Positions 61,490-64,000 of a DNA stretch of 64,000 bases are shown here, piece by piece. This DNA is from Mucilaginibacter sp. L294. Its GTDB lineage: Bacteria > Bacteroidota > Bacteroidia > Sphingobacteriales > Sphingobacteriaceae. A program made the translations under genes and the position numbers. The notes under the pieces were generated by a model. That model was not told the DNA's origin. It did no database searches and saw only the letters and a list, made by a program, of their open reading frames with translations. Where the stretch lies: contig NZ_LGEK01000014.1 in assembly GCF_001636615.1 (NCBI RefSeq), forward strand, positions 1 through 64,000, in the 5' to 3' direction. Each line of letters starts with the position of its first letter. Position 1 is the first letter of the stretch.

Positions 61490-62387
61490 AACTCAGCAAC
61501 GGATGGGTAGTAAGTGCCGCCATTAACCTGGCCAATATATTGTGGGGCTTCCCCGCCATTAAGGCGTGCTTCATTTGTTTAAAGTAGCAACATCAACCGG
61601 ATCGCGAAATACGTCAAGTTTATTAGCACGGGTTGAAACTGTAGTTAAGGCATTTAAAGTGATACGAGCCTGCCCTGTTTTATCCCTCCTTGTGGTGATG
61701 AGGATAACTCCGTTTGCACTACGCGAGCCATATGAGATGCCGATGAGGCATCTTTCAATACTTCGATGGATTCAATATCATCAGGATTGACCTGTGTGAT
61801 GTTACCTGCATCACCCAAAGGAATACCATCGATCACTACCAAAGCATTGGCGCCACTTCGTGAGCCCAAAGCCCTTACACGGATAGTTGCACCCGCCCCT
61901 GGCTGGCCTGATGGCGCGATGACTTGCACGCCGGCAATTTTTCCCTGTAACAATTGATCGATACTGCCTGAAGGGGGACGGTTTAGATCGCTTCCTTTAA
62001 GCGAACCCACAGAACCGGTAACATCACTTTTCCTTGTTGTACCGTATCCTACAAAAACCACCTCGTTCAGATCACGGGAGGAGTTTTGCATGGTTACCTG
62101 AATTTTGTTTGATTGGAGTTTGCTTTGATCTCCAGTGTTTCCAAACCTATGAAAGAAAACACCAAAGTGTTTTCTCCTTCCGGAAGGCTAATCTTGAATT
62201 CTCCCTTAGTATCAGAAACTGCCCATACTGTGTTGTTGCCTTTGAGCTTTACAGTAACACCTGGTAAAGTAATGCCCTGCTGATCGGCAACTACGCCTGT
62301 AATTTGTCGTTGTTGGGCAAATGCCGTAAAAGCATTCAACAGCAAAAACATCCTACACACTAACGTTGTGTAAAAATATTTCCTCAT
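61490..62387 (-). pseudogene. SusC/RagA TonB-dependent transporter, 5' part with three frameshifts
   Basis: The start (62387) encodes a signal peptide (MFLLLNAFTAFAQ) and a carboxypeptidase-like domain (ITGVVADQQGITLPGVTVKL). A frame shift at about 62101-62106 separates this from the SusC motif LNEVVFVGYGTTRKSDVTGS and the plug (IRVRALGSRSGANALVVIDG, DIESIEVLKDASSAS). A second shift at about 61733-61737 leads to YGSRSANGVILITTRR, and a third near 61575 leads to APQYIGQVNGGTYYPSVAEL. The barrel is missing. No STN domain is present, unlike the two intact transporters in the window. The gene is inactive. Confidence 0.85.
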
Positions 62388-62552
62388 AATTTTAGAATTG
62401 GTTTATGAGGACAATATTAGGGGCTTACATTAATCGATTATTGTATCAGTTAAGTATACAAAAACTGGCAAAAAGTGGTTTAAAGGCAGTTTCGTGTAAA
62501 GAGTTTTGTTCAGATCGCAATCTTTCGATCCTATTTCCAATTCTTTTAAAGA

Positions 62553-64000
62553 TTATAAATTTCCTTTTTTTAATTCGTTGACGGCATGATCAACAGCCCT
62601 CGCGGTAAAAGCCATGTAAGTAAGTGATGGGTTAACACAAGATGCTGAAGCCATAAAAGAGCCGTCGGTTACAAAAACGTTCTGGGCATCCCATACCTGA
62701 TTCCATTTATTAAGTACCGATGTTTTTGGATCATGCCCCATACGTGCCGAACCCATTTCGTGGGTGGCACCCATTACTTTACGGCGTATATATCCTTTTA
62801 CATCTTTGATACCGGCGGCCTCCAACATTTCTACCGCATCGTTTTCGCTGTCTATATCCATGCGCAGCTCGTTATCCTTTAGTTCAGCATCTATAGATAA
62901 GGTGCTTAAGCCCCATTTATCTTTTAGATCCCTGTTCATCACCAGTTTATTCTCATGATAAGGCAACACTTCGCCAAAACTCTGGATAGATATATTCCAG
63001 TCGCCAGGCTCCTGCAGTGCATCTTTGAGGTCAGCTCCAATACTTAATTCGGCTATATTTCGGTCCCAGGCCTCGCGGCCGGCCTGCCCCTGGTAGCCAA
63101 ATCCGCGCAGGTAGTCGCGTTTGTCGCCAAACAAATTACGGTAACGGGGAATGTAAATACCATTAGCCCTGCGACCAAAATAATACTTATCATCGTAACC
63201 TTCTACCGTGCCATACGCGCCGCCGCCCACGTGATGGTCCATAATATTATGGGCCAGTTCGCCGCTGCTACTACCCAAGCCGGCCTGCCAGATATCAGTT
63301 GCCGAGTTCATAAGAATCCAGGCGCTGTTAAAGGTAGACGCATTCAGAAAGACGATCTTGGCGGTATAAGTGTAAGTTTTATTGGTTTCCGAATCCAGCA
63401 CTTCCACCCCTGTTGCTGTTTTGCTATCTTTATCATATAATACCTGCGTTACTATGGACCATGGTCTTATTGTTAAATTACCTGTTTTTAAGGCTGCCGG
63501 TAAGGTTGATGATTGCGTGCTGAAATATCCCCCAAACGGGCAACCTAACGCACACCTGTTGCGATACTGGCAATTGGTACGCCCCGGCATAGCCTGGGTG
63601 ATGTTAGCCGTGCGCCCGATGATCATCCGGCGGGCATCTTTGTAATATTGCTTTAAACGCGCGGCCACATCCTTCTCTACACAGTTCATTTCCATAGGCG
63701 GGAGGTACTGGCCATCAGGTAACTGGGGCATTTGTTCTAAGGAGCCGCTCACTCCGATATATCGCTCCACATGATCATACCAGGGGGCGATATCTTTATA
63801 ACGAACGGGCCAGTCTACTGCTATGCCTTCTTTCAGGTTGGCTTCAAAATCAAAATCACTCCAGCGATAGGTTTGCCTGCCCCATGTTAAAGAGCGACCG
63901 CCAATTTGGTAACCCCTTTTCCAGGAATAGGGTTTAATTTGAGTGTAGGGATTTTCCCTTTCATTAGCCCAAAAGCCAAGATTAGATTCGTTCACCCCAC
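62553..64000 (-). CDS. GMC-family oxidoreductase, 5' end outside the window
   Basis: The frame is open to the window edge, so the N-terminal FAD-binding GxGxxG part lies beyond 64000. The visible 480 residues contain GRSLTWGRQTYRWSDFDFEA, a Cys-rich NCQYRNRCALGCPFGGYFST and the C-terminal GMC domain (ATHEMGSARMGHDP, FVTDGSFMASASCVNPSLTY). This is the gluconate 2-dehydrogenase/choline dehydrogenase-like branch common in Bacteroidota, often exported and paired with a small subunit 3. The partner is not visible here. The FAD-linked His of the active site should be in SARMGHDP or nearby. Confidence 0.9.
   Translation of the reverse strand, partial: GVNESNLGFWANERENPYTQIKPYSWKRGYQIGGRSLTWGRQTYRWSDFDFEANLKEGIAVDWPVRYKDIAPWYDHVERYIGVSGSLEQMPQLPDGQYLPPMEMNCVEKDVAARLKQYYKDARRMIIGRTANITQAMPGRTNCQYRNRCALGCPFGGYFSTQSSTLPAALKTGNLTIRPWSIVTQVLYDKDSKTATGVEVLDSETNKTYTYTAKIVFLNASTFNSAWILMNSATDIWQAGLGSSSGELAHNIMDHHVGGGAYGTVEGYDDKYYFGRRANGIYIPRYRNLFGDKRDYLRGFGYQGQAGREAWDRNIAELSIGADLKDALQEPGDWNISIQSFGEVLPYHENKLVMNRDLKDKWGLSTLSIDAELKDNELRMDIDSENDAVEMLEAAGIKDVKGYIRRKVMGATHEMGSARMGHDPKTSVLNKWNQVWDAQNVFVTDGSFMASASCVNPSLTYMAFTARAVDHAVNELKKGNL

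Overview
The window comes from a Bacteroidota chromosome, most probably a soil or plant-associated member of the Sphingobacteriaceae close to Mucilaginibacter or Pedobacter. This rests on gene families, not on a marker gene. There are two ECF sigma / FecR / STN-type SusC / SusD loci, an RteC-family protein, LytS/LytTR signalling, RagB-type lipoproteins and double-glycine peptides with a C39-peptidase ABC exporter. No rRNA, tRNA or CRISPR array was seen.

Layout. (1) 1-11,530, minus strand: a glycan-type uptake locus (sigma, FecR, SusC, SusD) ending in two exported FAD-dependent oxidoreductases, then an amidohydrolase relic at the left edge. (2) 11,860-13,440: debris of a small mobile or integrated element, with a decayed copy and an intact copy of a helix-turn-helix gene, a linked winged-helix-like gene and two identical 17-bp palindromic repeats. 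(3) 13,570-22,080: accessory island with a DUF1003 membrane protein, two PqiA-like membrane proteins, a broken HAD hydrolase, a 1,520-residue helicase-nuclease of the DUF4011/DUF3320 type, and a relic joining the start of a rhomboid gene to the end of an ABC transporter gene. (4) 22,190-26,675: AI-2E-type permease, DUF892 ferritin-like protein, large KatE-type catalase and an ankyrin protein. (5) 26,969-28,355: a membrane-anchored exonuclease VII large-subunit-like protein with a small partner. (6) 28,605-37,532, minus strand: a second sigma/FecR/SusC/SusD locus ending in two paralogous propeller lipoproteins, with no recognisable enzyme. (7) 37,857-50,219: ABC exporter, alpha-oxoamine synthase with RteC, rhomboid protease, several orphan exported or membrane proteins, and two divergent members of an uncharacterised RteC-like family. 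One of these follows a 51-residue Thr/Cys-rich peptide gene by 12 bases. (8) 50,306-56,350, plus strand: LytS/LytTR pair and a giant hybrid kinase. (9) 56,435-60,959, minus strand: C39 ABC exporter, HlyD adaptor and three double-glycine peptides. (10) 61,283-64,000: a frameshifted SusC pseudogene joined to an unrelated gene end, then a GMC oxidoreductase cut by the window edge.

How the genes may work together. In both SusC/SusD loci an outer-membrane transporter with an STN domain probably signals through FecR to its own sigma factor. Each locus has a hairpin between FecR and SusC. The peptide/HlyD/C39 genes form a complete inner-membrane export and leader-cleavage module apart from a TolC-type outer-membrane channel, which is not in the window. 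This module, and the separate 51-residue peptide next to an uncharacterised protein and a LytTR pair, are the best candidates here for undescribed peptide systems. Broken genes at 0.2, 11.9, 16.9, 21.7, 28.4 and 61.3 kb mark repeated insertion and deletion.
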